28,828 nucleotides of DNA from Elysia marginata. Its lineage: Eukaryota > Mollusca > Gastropoda > Plakobranchidae. Location: contig BMAT01013151.1 of the NCBI GenBank assembly GCA_019649035.1, forward strand, positions 136,219-165,046, given 5' to 3'. The notes under the pieces are model-generated. The model saw nothing but the letters and a program-made list of their open reading frames with translations, was not told the DNA's origin and searched no databases. A program made the position numbers and the translations under genes. Positions 11,985 through 21,380 of the stretch are shown here, piece after piece. The number at the start of each line of letters is the position of its first letter. Position 1 is the first letter of the stretch.

Positions 11985-12416
11985 AAACGCATCATTATGT
12001 CTGATTATCTTGCAAAAAAAAACAAAACGAACGGAGAATACTACTCAAAACTCTTCCAAAGCATGAGTTGGCTAGAAAACATTCCGGGAAGCTTTGAGAA
12101 TGGACAGTTTCGTTTTTTTATTTCTGGACAACGCGGCCTTTTCATCACGCCACAGTGTCAACAGCTGCTACAGGCTATTGCACGTTTGAAATCTTACCTT
12201 GAATGCCTACACACACTTAATTTGGACACTTCACAAGTTTTATTCTGCTCCCTGAATAGAAAGAAAAACATCAAAGGAGAGCGTTTTGAAGATATAAACA
12301 GAGTTTCAAGAGCAGTACAGAGGACTGGTTACGGCCATACCCACCCACCGTCTTACTTTGGAGTATACATCAAGGTCGAAGAGAGATGGAAGGAAGTTCC
12401 ACTTAGTAACTGTTGA
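11985..12416 (+). pseudogene. Mariner-family transposase, C-terminal relic with frameshifts
   Basis: Mariner transposases cut and paste their own element with a DD(34)D catalytic domain. The plus frame here starts with DYLAKKNK and TNGEYYSKL (12003-12053), close to the family's DYL..GKTINGEYY segment. It ends with KKNIKGERFED (12261-12293) and VEERWK (12375-12392), matching the family's LFPNLKK...RF and the final ERW region. Between them the frame is wrong: LDNAAF, the counterpart of the HQDNAP catalytic block, appears at about 12124-12141 in the frame one base over, so at least two compensating indels exist. The last catalytic Asp in the expected SD position is not visible. The N-terminal DNA-binding half is missing, and I see no 5' terminal inverted repeat. 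The formal upstream ATG at 11913 lies in G-rich junk. This is a dead copy. Confidence 0.72.
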
Positions 12417-12460
12417 CAAAAAATCTAAATGTGTCAATGTTCATGGAAATGTGAAAATTT

Positions 12461-13130
12461 CCAATAAAAATCAGTCGGATATCGCAACTTACACATTGCG
12501 AGACGTTGATAATTTTAAAATAAAAGCTTTCTTCTGATCTTTTAACCTTCAAAATTGCATGTAAGAATAAAAGTTCTGTGGAGAAAATTATACTCATGTT
12601 AAAATAAGTTGATATAGAGAAGTACGAGAACAATTTCCTCAAAGTCAGTTAAATATATTATTTCGGAAAACACTTTGACTAAATTACATTTATACCTCCA
12701 GTGGGAATTTTTTAAAATAGTGCCCATACTTAAAACTTGAGAATGTGTATACCAGTGTTAATTTGAAGGCTTTTATGGATCTCACTTTTCGCGAGAAATT
12801 AGTTGAAATTTGTCTTTTTTAGTTTTAAACCCAACAGTATAACAATTGTAACAGAGTACCTGGTACGTAATATTATTAATAGGTCTACTCTCCAGCCTAA
12901 ACCCGTCGGTTAGAGGAAATCTTAATTTGAGAATTTAATCATCTTGTAAAAGTGCTTTTGTTCTCGTACTTCTCTATATCAACTAACTTTCACATTAGTA
13001 TAATTTTCGCCACAGAACTTTTATTCTTACATACAATTTTGATGGTTAAAAGGTCAGAAGAAAGCTTTTATTTTAAAATTATCAACGTCTCGTAATGTGT
13101 AAGTTGCGATATCCGACTGATTTTTATTGG
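12461..13130. mobile_element. Foldback / MITE-like element with 173-bp inverted arms
   Basis: Positions 12461-12633 and 12958-13130 are reverse complements of each other. I count about 9 mismatches in 173 positions and no indels, roughly 95% identity. They are separated by 324 bp of AT-rich spacer (12634-12957) with no open frame. The outer ends read CCAATAAAAATCAGTCGG and its complement, and pairing stops sharply at both outer edges. I see no clear target-site duplication next to the ends. This is the structure of a non-autonomous foldback transposon, or a MITE with long terminal inverted repeats. It starts only 44 bp after the mariner relic, but its ends do not look like mariner termini to me. 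A transcript crossing it would fold into a long near-perfect hairpin. Confidence 0.8.
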
Positions 13131-13798
13131 TTGTAAAACACAATGCACTAGAAGTAGAAGAACACTGGTTGCGTCAATGTATTAATTTTTCTTTTTAATT
13201 TTCTACTTTAAACAAAATTGGATCCTTAGCCCAAGAACAGATTGAACTTGCATGGTTTGTGAACTCTAGTAATTTCCCTTACATATAACATAACTAAACT
13301 TAACAGGGCAACGCTGGAAGTTTTTAGGTAAAAAAAATCAGCGTCTTCTCGGTGTTAAAAAACATTATTGAAGTTAAAAAAGTCTTCTCATTTGTTTTCA
13401 ACACATTTGATATAGCACATCATTGCAATGAGGTAAAAAGCACTAACTTGAGGATGGATAATTTAAAAGCAAGAAACAAAGGCTTGCTCTGATAATGTTT
13501 TGCAGCTGTTATAACATGCTGCATCCTAACTAGCTAGCCAAACAAGCAATGGCAATGACGTCAACATATTTTTTTTCAGTAAGAAAGGTTTTACAGATTT
13601 GTAATGTTGGTGAAATGAAACTTAGGTCAACAAACTAACAAAAATTCATAAGCAACAATCACGTATAGCATTTTTATTAAGGTTATTTGATGTGGGTCTT
13701 CTGGGGAGGAAGGCAAACTGTGAACCGGATCCTCTTCTGCTATTGTGGTTTATGGCAAGTTACAAATCATCTTGGACCTGATTTCACTATTTTGAGGA
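13131..13798. other. Unassigned AT-rich DNA
   Basis: No gene or element recognised between the foldback element and the exon-like segment. Confidence 0.5.
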
Positions 13799-13915
13799 AT
13801 GACCTGTTCATTTTCTTCCGTTTCCTTACAGGCTAAATGTCCAATGCTCCCCTATGAAAGGCAACCCCCGTCCTACAACCAACGGACGCACCTCGACGCT
13901 GTTCCACCGCCATCC
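13799..13915 (+). other. Exon-like open segment, left part, interrupted by the SINE
   Basis: A good acceptor (TTTTCTTCCGTTTCCTTACAG ending at 13831, with the pyrimidine tract directly before it) opens into a frame whose first residues are AKCPMLPYERQPPSYNQ. It runs without stop to TCC at 13913-13915. An in-frame ATG also lies at 13799. The next codon, TAA (13916-13918), belongs to the 3' tail of the inserted SINE. Past the SINE the same frame resumes at 14183 for 12 codons (beginning QRPGCNVGQGKH) up to TGA 14219-14221. The Pro-rich, Gln-rich sequence resembles no family I know. It may be a real but now broken terminal exon, or simply chance. The GC content is higher than its surroundings. 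Confidence 0.3.
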
Positions 13916-14182
13916 TAATTTTTAAAAAAATTTAAGGGTATTTTTACAAGCCCAATTCCACTTCAAAGGTGCTCTCAGGGCTTGGGTCCCAATGACAATT
14001 TACGGGCTGCCACCCAGAGACTAGCGGGGATACCATGACTTAGCCTCAGCCGGTCACATTATACTGACACCGACCCAACCAGTAGGGGCCCGGACTGTGC
14101 TCGGCTGTGTTTCGAACCCGCGACCTCTTGGCCACGGAGCGAAGCCACTACCAACTGAGCTATCTAGGCCCCCCCGCCATCC
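13907..14182 (-). mobile_element. tRNA-derived SINE with 9-bp target-site duplications
   Basis: On the minus strand the element begins near 14173 with GGCCTAGA, then the RNA polymerase III A box TAGCTCAGTTGG (14151-14162) and the B box GGGTTCGAAAC (14109-14119), spaced as in a tRNA. A tRNA-unrelated body follows, ending in an A/T-rich tail at about 13916-13935. It is flanked by perfect 9-bp direct repeats CCGCCATCC at 13907-13915 and 14174-14182, the target-site duplication. SINEs of this type are transcribed by Pol III and mobilised by a partner LINE. The intact TSD and clean boxes suggest a fairly young insertion. I do not assign a named family. Confidence 0.88.
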
Positions 14183-14221
14183 CAAAGACCAGGATGTAAT
14201 GTTGGACAAGGGAAACATTGA
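14183..14221 (+). other. Exon-like open segment, right part
   Basis: Twelve codons in the same frame as 13799-13915 when the SINE and one TSD copy are ignored. It ends in TGA at 14219-14221. I see no AATAAA within the next 200 bp. Confidence 0.22.
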
Positions 14222-14590
14222 TATGGTTCTGGTAGTCTAATGGTATGAGTAAATTTAAGAAAATGCAGAAAAAAATATGTAATTTATAAAGTAGAGGTAC
14301 TTAAAATCACAGATTTAGCTTGAACTATAGGTTTTAATTGTGATAAATGAATTTATTTCGAACAAAGCCTTTCATGGATTTAACAAGATGTACTGAAAGC
14401 ACACAATACACTCTAGATAATTGTAAGCAATATTATCGTTGGGAAGATTAGCTTTCAAAATTCCGAATACTTGATCTTCGTCGTCATTAATTTTTAAGTG
14501 AATAATTTTTAAAATGAGCAGCTGCTACTGTAAAGCGATCGCCTTTTGTTCTGTTGCTCTGACCGCAACTTTTTATCGTAAAATGTCCAT
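14222..14590. other. Unassigned AT-rich DNA, possible LINE 3' flank
   Basis: No gene. The part from about 14520 to 14600 may still be LINE 3' untranslated region, since the minus strand there reads ATCATCAGATCCAATGGAC, like the tail of such elements. Confidence 0.4.
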
Positions 14591-14599
14591 TGGATCTGA

Positions 14600-15895
14600 T
14601 GATGACGTTTTACATTTTGCTGCTCATAGATGTAGTCTCTGAAGTCCTAATTTGGAGGCGCAGAGCCTTGAACAACGGAAGCATTGGAGTCTGATGTTGC
14701 GATCACTGCTCTTGCAGCTCTGTGTCGCTTTACCATAGCAATAGTGAGCTCCTGGCGCAGAGCTTCTTCGTTGTCAGTGACAGCTGCTCGCGGAATGAGG
14801 CTCTCCATTTTGATCTATCCATGGTACCCTACTCTAGGTTCTCTGGCTTGACATTACACAATTGGATGTTTACTTTCTGTGGGTCTTTGTATCGCAGCTT
14901 TGGGTGGCCTTGGTTTCTCTTGCCAACCTTGAGCTCACAATACATAGAGACATTTGCACCTCTTAAACTTCTCCATTCTAATGATATGCCCCATCCATCG
15001 AAGTTGGGCCTTGATGAGCATGGACTCGATACAGGTGGAAATTGCACGCTGCAGAACTTCCAGGCTAGTATGCGGTCTTTTCATGTGATTTTGAGAACGG
15101 ACCTAAAGATTACACGTGAAAGTAATCCTTTTTGTGTCTATGATACAATATCCATGTTTCACCATTCGATTCAAGCAATGTACTTAGCTTGGAGGGCTTC
15201 TCTAATCTTATCTTAATTTCCGTCGAACAAGTCTTTATGTTTCCTAGTATGGGCTCCAAGTGGTTTCTTTGCCCTCTCGGGGTTTATATCTTTGAAAGAG
15301 GATCATTTCGGGGGTATAAAATTAGAGGTCAGATCATTTCGAAGTTATTTTTCAGCTGTTTCTTGGAACTGTGTCAAACGAAATTGATTCTGCAGCCTGT
15401 TGACATTGTAGAAGGCTCTGACAGACTTGCGTTGGTTTCTGAGAAGCGGTGCGATGTGTACTCTCACTGCTGTTCTGGTCAATCTGTGATCATGTGATCA
15501 GACCAGCATTCAGCACCTCTCATGGCACGGATCACTCGGACACATATTTATAAAATCTATTACGTGCTCACGTTTTGATCTCGGGTACATCCGGGTGGTC
15601 TTGTACTTGTCTAATATGATGAACAAGGTGTTGGTGATGCAAAGGCTGTGTTTTGGGAACTCGCTAAGGGGGGAAGGTCTTTGTAGTTGAACTTGACAGC
15701 TCCGGGTCTGCCAAGGACGCATTCCCAGCTACTGGGACACCTTCCTATACTAGCGTTGAAACCGGCCAGCACAAGTTTGTCAATCTGTGGAGATGACCTG
15801 AAGACCTTGTCAAACCGTTTACAGAACTGCTTTTGAAAGCTGAAAAGATTTGCTTCCTTAATTCGGAATATTTCGTCTTCGTAAACAGTCATGCC
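14600..15895 (-). pseudogene. LINE (non-LTR retrotransposon) relic: endonuclease plus tail, RT core deleted
   Basis: These elements encode an apurinic-type endonuclease (EEP fold) followed by a reverse transcriptase. On the minus strand the endonuclease appears first: SSPQIDKLVLAGFNASIG (frame of 15611-15892), then SLCITNTLF and MYPRSKREHVIDFI (frame of 15510-15722), then DHRLTRTAVRVHIAP (about 15440-15492). The usual GDFNAR has become AGFNAS, so a catalytic Asp is lost. A linker (HTRKHKDLFDGN) follows. The palm motifs of the reverse transcriptase are absent, and the next recognisable part is the C-terminal tail: ELKVGKRNQGHPKLRYKD (within 14829-15047), DRSKWRASFRE, and a CFRCSRLC...H zinc-finger-like end (about 14627-14690). 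Several frameshifts and stops are present. The 5' end is truncated near 15860-15895, as is usual for LINEs. Confidence 0.85.
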
Positions 15896-16640
15896 GAAAA
15901 ATCAATAGTTTTTAAAAAAATAGATGCATAGTTGTTTTTGTTGAAATAGTATCTGATAATTTCGAATCACAGAGCTAAATGCGATCGTTAATAAACAAGT
16001 AAACCGAAAAACCAGGCGGGTAATGCAACCACTGGCATGAACTGCACGAAATCTTGAGCATCTTAAGTCATTTTTATCTGCGTAATAAACATGAGGTATG
16101 AATTTTCGGGAAATAAAATTATCTTCAAAAGATATTCTCGCCAAAGTTTTCATGGGAAAAGTTTAGAAGTTGAATTTAAAACCTAGATAACGCTGCAACA
16201 CAAAAAAGCACGAAAATGCTATCAACTCCAAGGCCAAATCACGAAACAGCTTTGCTCAGTGGAAAATGATATTTCTTCTTGTAAGATTTTAGTCTGCATC
16301 GTTGCCCTGAGAACTTTGCTGGGAGAGCGAGATAAACACTGCAAAATATAATGACCGCCTGCAGTCAGTTTCAAAGCCTGGTGAAATTAACGCCAAACAA
16401 AACCCCGCGGAATCGTTAAAGCAACTTTCATAAGGAAAAAAAAATCTAGATAAAGTTGCATGTACATTCATTTTCGATGGTCATTATTTGGCATTACGAC
16501 ATGAGGCATATAAAATCATTATGTTTATGGCCAAAGCCATTCTAAAAAATCTTGTTGCCGATAAAATAAAATGTTTAAACAGAGTGGAGCTCTAAACAGA
16601 TCGACGTTAACCGCCAGTGCTATTGCGACTCTCGTGGAAT
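15896..16640. other. Unassigned AT-rich DNA
   Basis: Two minus-strand open frames (83 and 60 codons) lie at 15902-16153 and 16289-16471. Neither matches the upstream part of a LINE endonuclease or any family I know. Confidence 0.45.
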
Positions 16641-16649
16641 GATAAAGTT

Positions 16650-16930
16650 ACGTGAGGAGCGCCTAATCCACTAACATTCTCTGAACCCTGCACAAGGGTT
16701 CCCTGACATGCTATTACCAATCCGTTTACCTTTTGAACTCACAGAGAAGCAGCAGATAAAGTGCACCACTCTAGCAAACTGACAGGGTATCGCACTTTCT
16801 ATAGCCGAGTACTCGGTCAAAGTCTGAATGACGTGACAAAACATGTGTAAAAGCCTTTCTTAGTCTAAACAATAAGCTGTCACACAAGGCTCGAACCCTG
16901 GATCTTTCGGTCTACGGTTTCTTTGCTAGC
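16650..16930 (-). mobile_element. Probable tRNA-derived SINE remnant
   Basis: The minus strand contains GTAGACCGAAAGATCC followed by the Pol III B-box-like GGGTTCGAGCC (16888-16898), the layout of a tRNA anticodon-to-T-arm segment. Upstream (plus coordinates above about 16930) no good A box remains, so the head looks truncated. The following body of about 230 bp includes the perfect 12-bp palindrome CCGAGTACTCGG at 16805-16816. I could not identify target-site duplications. It differs from the SINE at 13907-14182. Confidence 0.5.
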
Positions 16931-17347
16931 ATAAAATATTTTTTTCTGCTAGGCACAAGATACATTTCATGGGAAATCATAGAAATATATCAAAGGTGTA
17001 CTCCACAGCAACAAAAATATAGCTTGTGCGTATCAGAAAAATATTTTATACTATCAAAGAAGCCTACCTTAAAGAAAAGAAAGGAAATCCTTTCGAGATG
17101 TATGGAGAGTAAAAAATATTTACCTACTAATGCATAAGAGCGAACCGATCCAACGGCGACCTAGACGAGCCTGACGGGGGAACGGAAAGTAAACAGTTGC
17201 CTGATGAACCGCCATCCTAGCGGACGGCGAGAAACACTGCCGTGACAAATAAAGGTAGGAATAAGCTGTCATGTACATAAACATGTACATAAAAGCTCCT
17301 TATACAAGTCAAGCACTGCATTTCACGGCACAAAAGACTAAAATCTA
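16931..17347. other. Unassigned DNA with a CpG-bearing patch
   Basis: No gene. The part at about 17140-17240 has more CpG than its neighbours. A 12-bp direct duplication CATGTACATAAA occurs twice in tandem at about 17270-17293. Confidence 0.45.
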
Positions 17348-17378
17348 AATAGATAGCTAGATAGAAAGACAGACAGAC

Positions 17379-17437
<59 letters not shown>

Positions 17438-17474
17438 CAGATAGATATATAGAGAGAGATAGATAGAGAGATAA

Positions 17475-17526
<52 letters not shown>

Positions 17527-17528
17527 AT

Positions 17529-17560
<32 letters not shown>
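17348..17560. repeat. (GATA)n microsatellite, about 210 bp
   Basis: AGAT/ATAG units with AGAC and AAAT variants and a short GAGAGA patch near 17452-17470. The minus-strand translation is a repeated Leu-Ser-Ile-Tyr pattern and is an artefact. Confidence 0.95.
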
Positions 17561-17827
17561 TTTTTTACATGTCTCCTTCAATTTGATTGAAATTATGTTT
17601 GATAAAATCTAATCTCCTCTATAAAATTTGTTTTTTATTGGGTTTGATATCATGCATCAATTTCCTCTCCAAGTTTTTCTAGCATTGAAAGTGGAAGGAG
17701 TCTGCGCTTAAAATGTGTTTTCTTTAAGACATAAACTTTTAATCTAACATTTTCTTCTCACACAAAACTGTACTTCTGCACTGTGCGTTTGTAATGTAGC
17801 GGTTCGGTGTTGCGTTAACCAAGCGGA
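17561..17827. other. AT-rich DNA ending in a possible SINE head at the gap
   Basis: The last bases before the gap (about 17798-17827) read TAGCGGTTCGGTG and TTAACCAAGCGGA. This resembles the A-box half of a tRNA-derived SINE on the plus strand. The sequence is cut off before a B box could be seen. Confidence 0.25.
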
Positions 17828-17933
17828 NNNNNNNNNNNNNNNNNNNNNNNNNNNNNNNNNNNNNNNNNNNNNNNNNNNNNNNNNNNNNNNNNNNNNNNNN
17901 NNNNNNNNNNNNNNNNNNNNNNNNNNNNNNNNN
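17828..17933. other. Assembly gap, 106 Ns
   Basis: A run of unknown bases. It is followed directly by an (ATT)n tract, so an unresolved simple repeat is the likely cause. The true length is unknown. Confidence 0.98.
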
Positions 17934-18010
17934 ATTATTATTATTAATTTATTATTATTATCATCATCATCATTATTATCATTATTTCTATTATGATTAT
18001 AATTATTACT
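17934..18010. repeat. (ATT)n/(ATC)n microsatellite
   Basis: Imperfect ATT and ATC triplets directly after the gap. The array probably extends into it. Confidence 0.9.
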
Positions 18011-18460
18011 TTTTATAATTAAAAAGCCTTTTCAAAGCACGTTAACGTTTCTGCCTTATGTTAATTTAAAAAGAAAAAAAACTAGAGAAATTTTAAAAAA
18101 TATCAGAAGCATGCAGAAAAAAAAGTAAAGAATCAAAGACTAAAAAACTTTACTGAATTTTTGGACAGTTTAGAAATTAAAAAAAAAAAACAGATTAAAC
18201 GGCTTTCCATTAGCTGTTACATTCAATTGACGTCGGTTGAGATCTTTTCCATAATATCAGGCGCTTGTTGTTACAGTTTTTTTATTACGCCAGAATGTAG
18301 TGTTTGTTCTTTGCAACTTTTATCACGATGTAAAATATTAATGAAAAGTTTCTCTCTTAATTTCTATATCACCACAGTTCAAGCTCGGTGTTCATCCAAA
18401 GGTATAGCAATCTCAGCTAAACTGATATCTCTATTTTGTTTTACTCAACATCCACAGTCC

Positions 18461-18465
18461 TGTCT

Positions 18466-18523
<58 letters not shown>

Positions 18524-18665
18524 CTTCTCTATCTCCTTCTATCTCGATGTCCCTCTCTATGTCCATCGGTCTCTCTCTCCGTCTGTCTCCCTCTCTCTTT
18601 CTCTCTCTGACTCTCTCTCTCCTTCCTTTCCTTATTTCTCTCGCTCTCTAACTCTTTCTTTTTTT
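18461..18665. repeat. (CT)n microsatellite with degenerate extension
   Basis: A pure CT run at about 18474-18520, then CT-rich sequence with CCTTCTC, GTCTGTC and GATGTCC variants to about 18665. It produces the Ser/Leu-rich open frames of 149 and 71 codons in this region, which I do not regard as genes. Confidence 0.92.
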
Positions 18666-20097
18666 CTTTTCTTTCTTCTTTTGTTGTTTGTTTCGAGGCA
18701 CGCTTTACAAAGCCAGTTTATTTATTTCTTGTCAAATAAATTTTTCACGCGCGTCTTCCCGGTTTTCTGATTTATTTGCTGTTTAAAAAGAAGGAAAAGG
18801 AAAAAAATGATCTTACAAACCTATTTGTATAATACAGTTTTACTTTTCTAAAAATCATGGGCATTTGCCAATGTCTAACAATATGTAAGCAATGTGAACC
18901 ATTTCATTTTTTTTCTCAGCATCCAAATTTTTCAAAAATAAGCCTTAAATTATTAAAATTGTGTGGAAAGACATTTTAATTTCTTTTCTTTAAAAATACA
19001 GAAGAAAAATAACAAACAATAATCTTATTGAACGGCCTTTTCCCACACTAAAACTTCCGACATCCGAATCATTTACACTGGTTGCGAGACAAACATAAAC
19101 TCCAATTTGACAACTGTCATAAGAAACAAGACAGTGATGAGGTACAGAACAGTTTGTTTGTACGAAGGTGTGAAAGAGTCGAGAGGGAGTGGGACAGAGA
19201 CGGGCAGATAGACAGGGAGAAAGAGAGAAACCTGTTTTTATCGTAGCTGTTCCCCTAAGGCGCCAGACAGATGTTATGTATACATGAGATAAAGGGATGC
19301 ACCTCTTCACATGTCTACGATAACTTATGGTAGCATTAACTGTAAATGATAATGTTTTATCTATATTATAACTTCAGTGGGTTATCCTTATTTGTTGCAT
19401 GCTGTTACTTCGCAAAGTATTCATGGCTTGAAAACTATCATCAAGTAAACTCATTATTATAAATAGTCTGTTGGATAGTCTGTTGAAACAAGCCTGCTGT
19501 AGGAAAACCTTCAAAGTAAAAATCATCTCATGCTTTATCGTCTATCTTCAAAATTTTTATCAATACCAACGTAAGAATACGTGCAGACTCAAAACACATA
19601 AGTTCATTTTAGAAAGAAATGGAGGAAAAAAAAATCAAGTAACGAAAGTTTCCGACATGTCAGATTGAAGCCACATCAGTGGCATACGTCCAATACTGGC
19701 GGGCGAACTTACGGCACTTCTTCTTTTATTGTATTGTTTTGTAAAGGCGTTTTTAAATTAAATTCGTTGGAATTGAGCTAGGTGGGGAAAGGTCTTTAAT
19801 CTGTAAGTTTTTCTTTTCCAGAATGTTTTTCTTACATTTATCTTTGAAACAGGTTGCATGACGCAATCTGTATTTTAGCGCACCTGAACACGTGAGTGTA
19901 TCTAGTCCTGCGTGTACAGAGTGTTGCCTCGGTTACGTGCAAGATTAGATAAGACTCAAAGTAAAAAATTCAACTTTTCTAAAGCGCCTGCTTGGTCTTT
20001 TGCTTCTGCTATAAGTACTTTCACTATTACCTTTGTTACAAAAAGTACAACTTCAACAACTATTACCTCTATTTCAACAACAATAGTCACTACTGCT
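18666..20097. other. Unassigned AT-rich DNA
   Basis: No gene recognised. A 106-codon minus-strand frame (18990-19310) covers a locally purine-rich stretch and shows no domain. A 65-codon plus frame at 19471-19668 is likewise unsupported. Confidence 0.45.
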
Positions 20098-20116
20098 ATT
20101 ATTACTGCTGCTGCTG

Positions 20117-20173
<57 letters not shown>

Positions 20174-20285
20174 GTACTACTGTTACTACTACTATTACTA
20201 CTGCTGCTGCTGTTGCTGCTACTACTGCTACTACTATTTCTACGACTACTACTACTACTACAACAACTACTACTACTACTATAGG
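20098..20285. repeat. (TAC)n/(TGC)n microsatellite, pure core about 20118-20173
   Basis: Perfect ACT/TAC units in the core, flanked by GCT and ATT variants. It is the second such tract after 1781-1960. The Thr-rich 126-codon frame (19912-20292) and the Tyr-rich one derive from it. Confidence 0.92.
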
Positions 20286-21235
20286 CCTATAACTATTAAT
20301 ATTACTTAACTACTGTTACTACGACCACCGTAAAAGTCTCCTTTCGACCAAAGTTCTTTTAAAAAATGTACTTAATCAAATGCTTTTCCGCTTTTTGCAT
20401 AAAAAATAATGTGAAGAAAGAAAATGCGTAAAACGAAAATCTTTGGTCTCTTCTTGCAGCCCTAGAACTAAAATTATCAACAATGCTGCGTCATGTTTGG
20501 TCTTCTCATGATGAATTCCCTCCAGTGTAACACTCAAAAACTCAGTCGCCAAAGAGACTTAGATTTTTTACAAGAAAAAGGATTTGGTTGTAACTGTCAT
20601 TTTAATATGGCAGCTTGTAGAGGTTTGTGGATAGTTATGGTAATTGTGCACCGTCAGGCAAACTGGTGGTGTGTGTGTGTGAGTGTTTTTTTTTCAAGAT
20701 TTTACAGATGCTTAAACTTAGAGAAGAGAGACCTTAAGACCCATATGGCATAATTTATATCCATATTGTTAGAGGATTACCGCATTAACGAAAAATTTAG
20801 TTCCCGTAATTCCTATATTGCATATTGTTTTAGTTTAAAAATGTTTTATAAAGTGAGATATGAAAATAAAATGCTTTTTCGGTGTAAATAGAGGTAGGCA
20901 GCACGTTATGGTCTAGTGGCAGTAATAAAGAAATAACTTTACAGACCAGTTGTTTCACGTGTGGTTATCAGGAAAAAAATCAGATTTGTCGTCGATAGCC
21001 TTCTGAGGAAGAAGGCTTGGAATCTTTAAACATGAACATACTTAGTCCTACTTTACAGGATAGGAGAACCATCGTGGCAGTAGAAGCCGAGAAAACTAGA
21101 TAAAGCCAAAAGAAGATAACAGAAAAGTTAGTTTTCACCAAGAAGTGACTGGATGATTTCATGACTTCCGAACCAGTGAGTCTCCTGCTTTGTACAAGGC
21201 AATTTGAGTGGGCCGAAAACTTTCGCTTCGTTTAA
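20286..21235. other. Unassigned DNA with one acceptor-like site at 20459
   Basis: TTTGGTCTCTTCTTGCAG ends at 20459 and looks like a splice acceptor. The best frame after it (LELKLSTMLRHVWSSHDEF...) closes after about 22 codons. I see no poly(A) signal close by, so a terminal exon is not well supported. Nothing else is recognised. Confidence 0.25.
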
Positions 21236-21241
21236 TTTATT

Positions 21242-21278
21242 TGCGCATGCGCGCGGAAGAAACAAGCCGCAAGATGGC
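21242..21278 (+). promoter_or_regulatory. Promoter-like cluster: NRF1, ETS and YY1 type motifs
   Basis: A perfect palindromic NRF1-type site GCGCATGCGC (21243-21252) is followed immediately by GCGGAAG (ETS-like, about 21253-21258) and by CAAGATGGC (YY1-like, 21270-21278). In animals this trio is typical of TATA-less housekeeping promoters, with YY1 often just after the start site. The ATG inside the YY1 site opens a 15-codon frame (starts MALGFSLLVWMC, stop 21319-21321). About 60 bp later CTCAAG/GTGATG (near 21380) could be a splice donor. I infer a possible plus-strand first exon of about 21255-21380, mostly untranslated. Motif matches are seen directly; promoter activity is inference. Confidence 0.4.
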
Positions 21279-21380
21279 ACTGGGGTTCAGCCTCCTGGTG
21301 TGGATGTGTGAACCGCATTAGGAAGACAAGTTTTTCTCATTTCTGGCAAAACTTTCCACCTCCTCCTCCTCCTGCTCAAG

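Noticed and set aside
12403-12642. 79-codon minus-strand frame
   Set aside because: It lies across one arm of the foldback element and has no independent support.
14722-15216. 164-codon plus-strand frame
   Set aside because: It is antisense to the LINE relic, whose family-like motifs are on the minus strand.
17357-17581. Minus-strand frame with a repeated Leu-Ser-Ile-Tyr pattern
   Set aside because: Direct translation of a (GATA)n microsatellite.
18161-18651. Ser/Leu-rich frames of 149 and 71 codons
   Set aside because: The long parts are a translated (CT)n tract; the preceding sequence has no recognisable feature.
19912-20292. 126-codon Thr-rich frame
   Set aside because: Same reason: a (TAC)n/(TGC)n microsatellite keeps the frame open.
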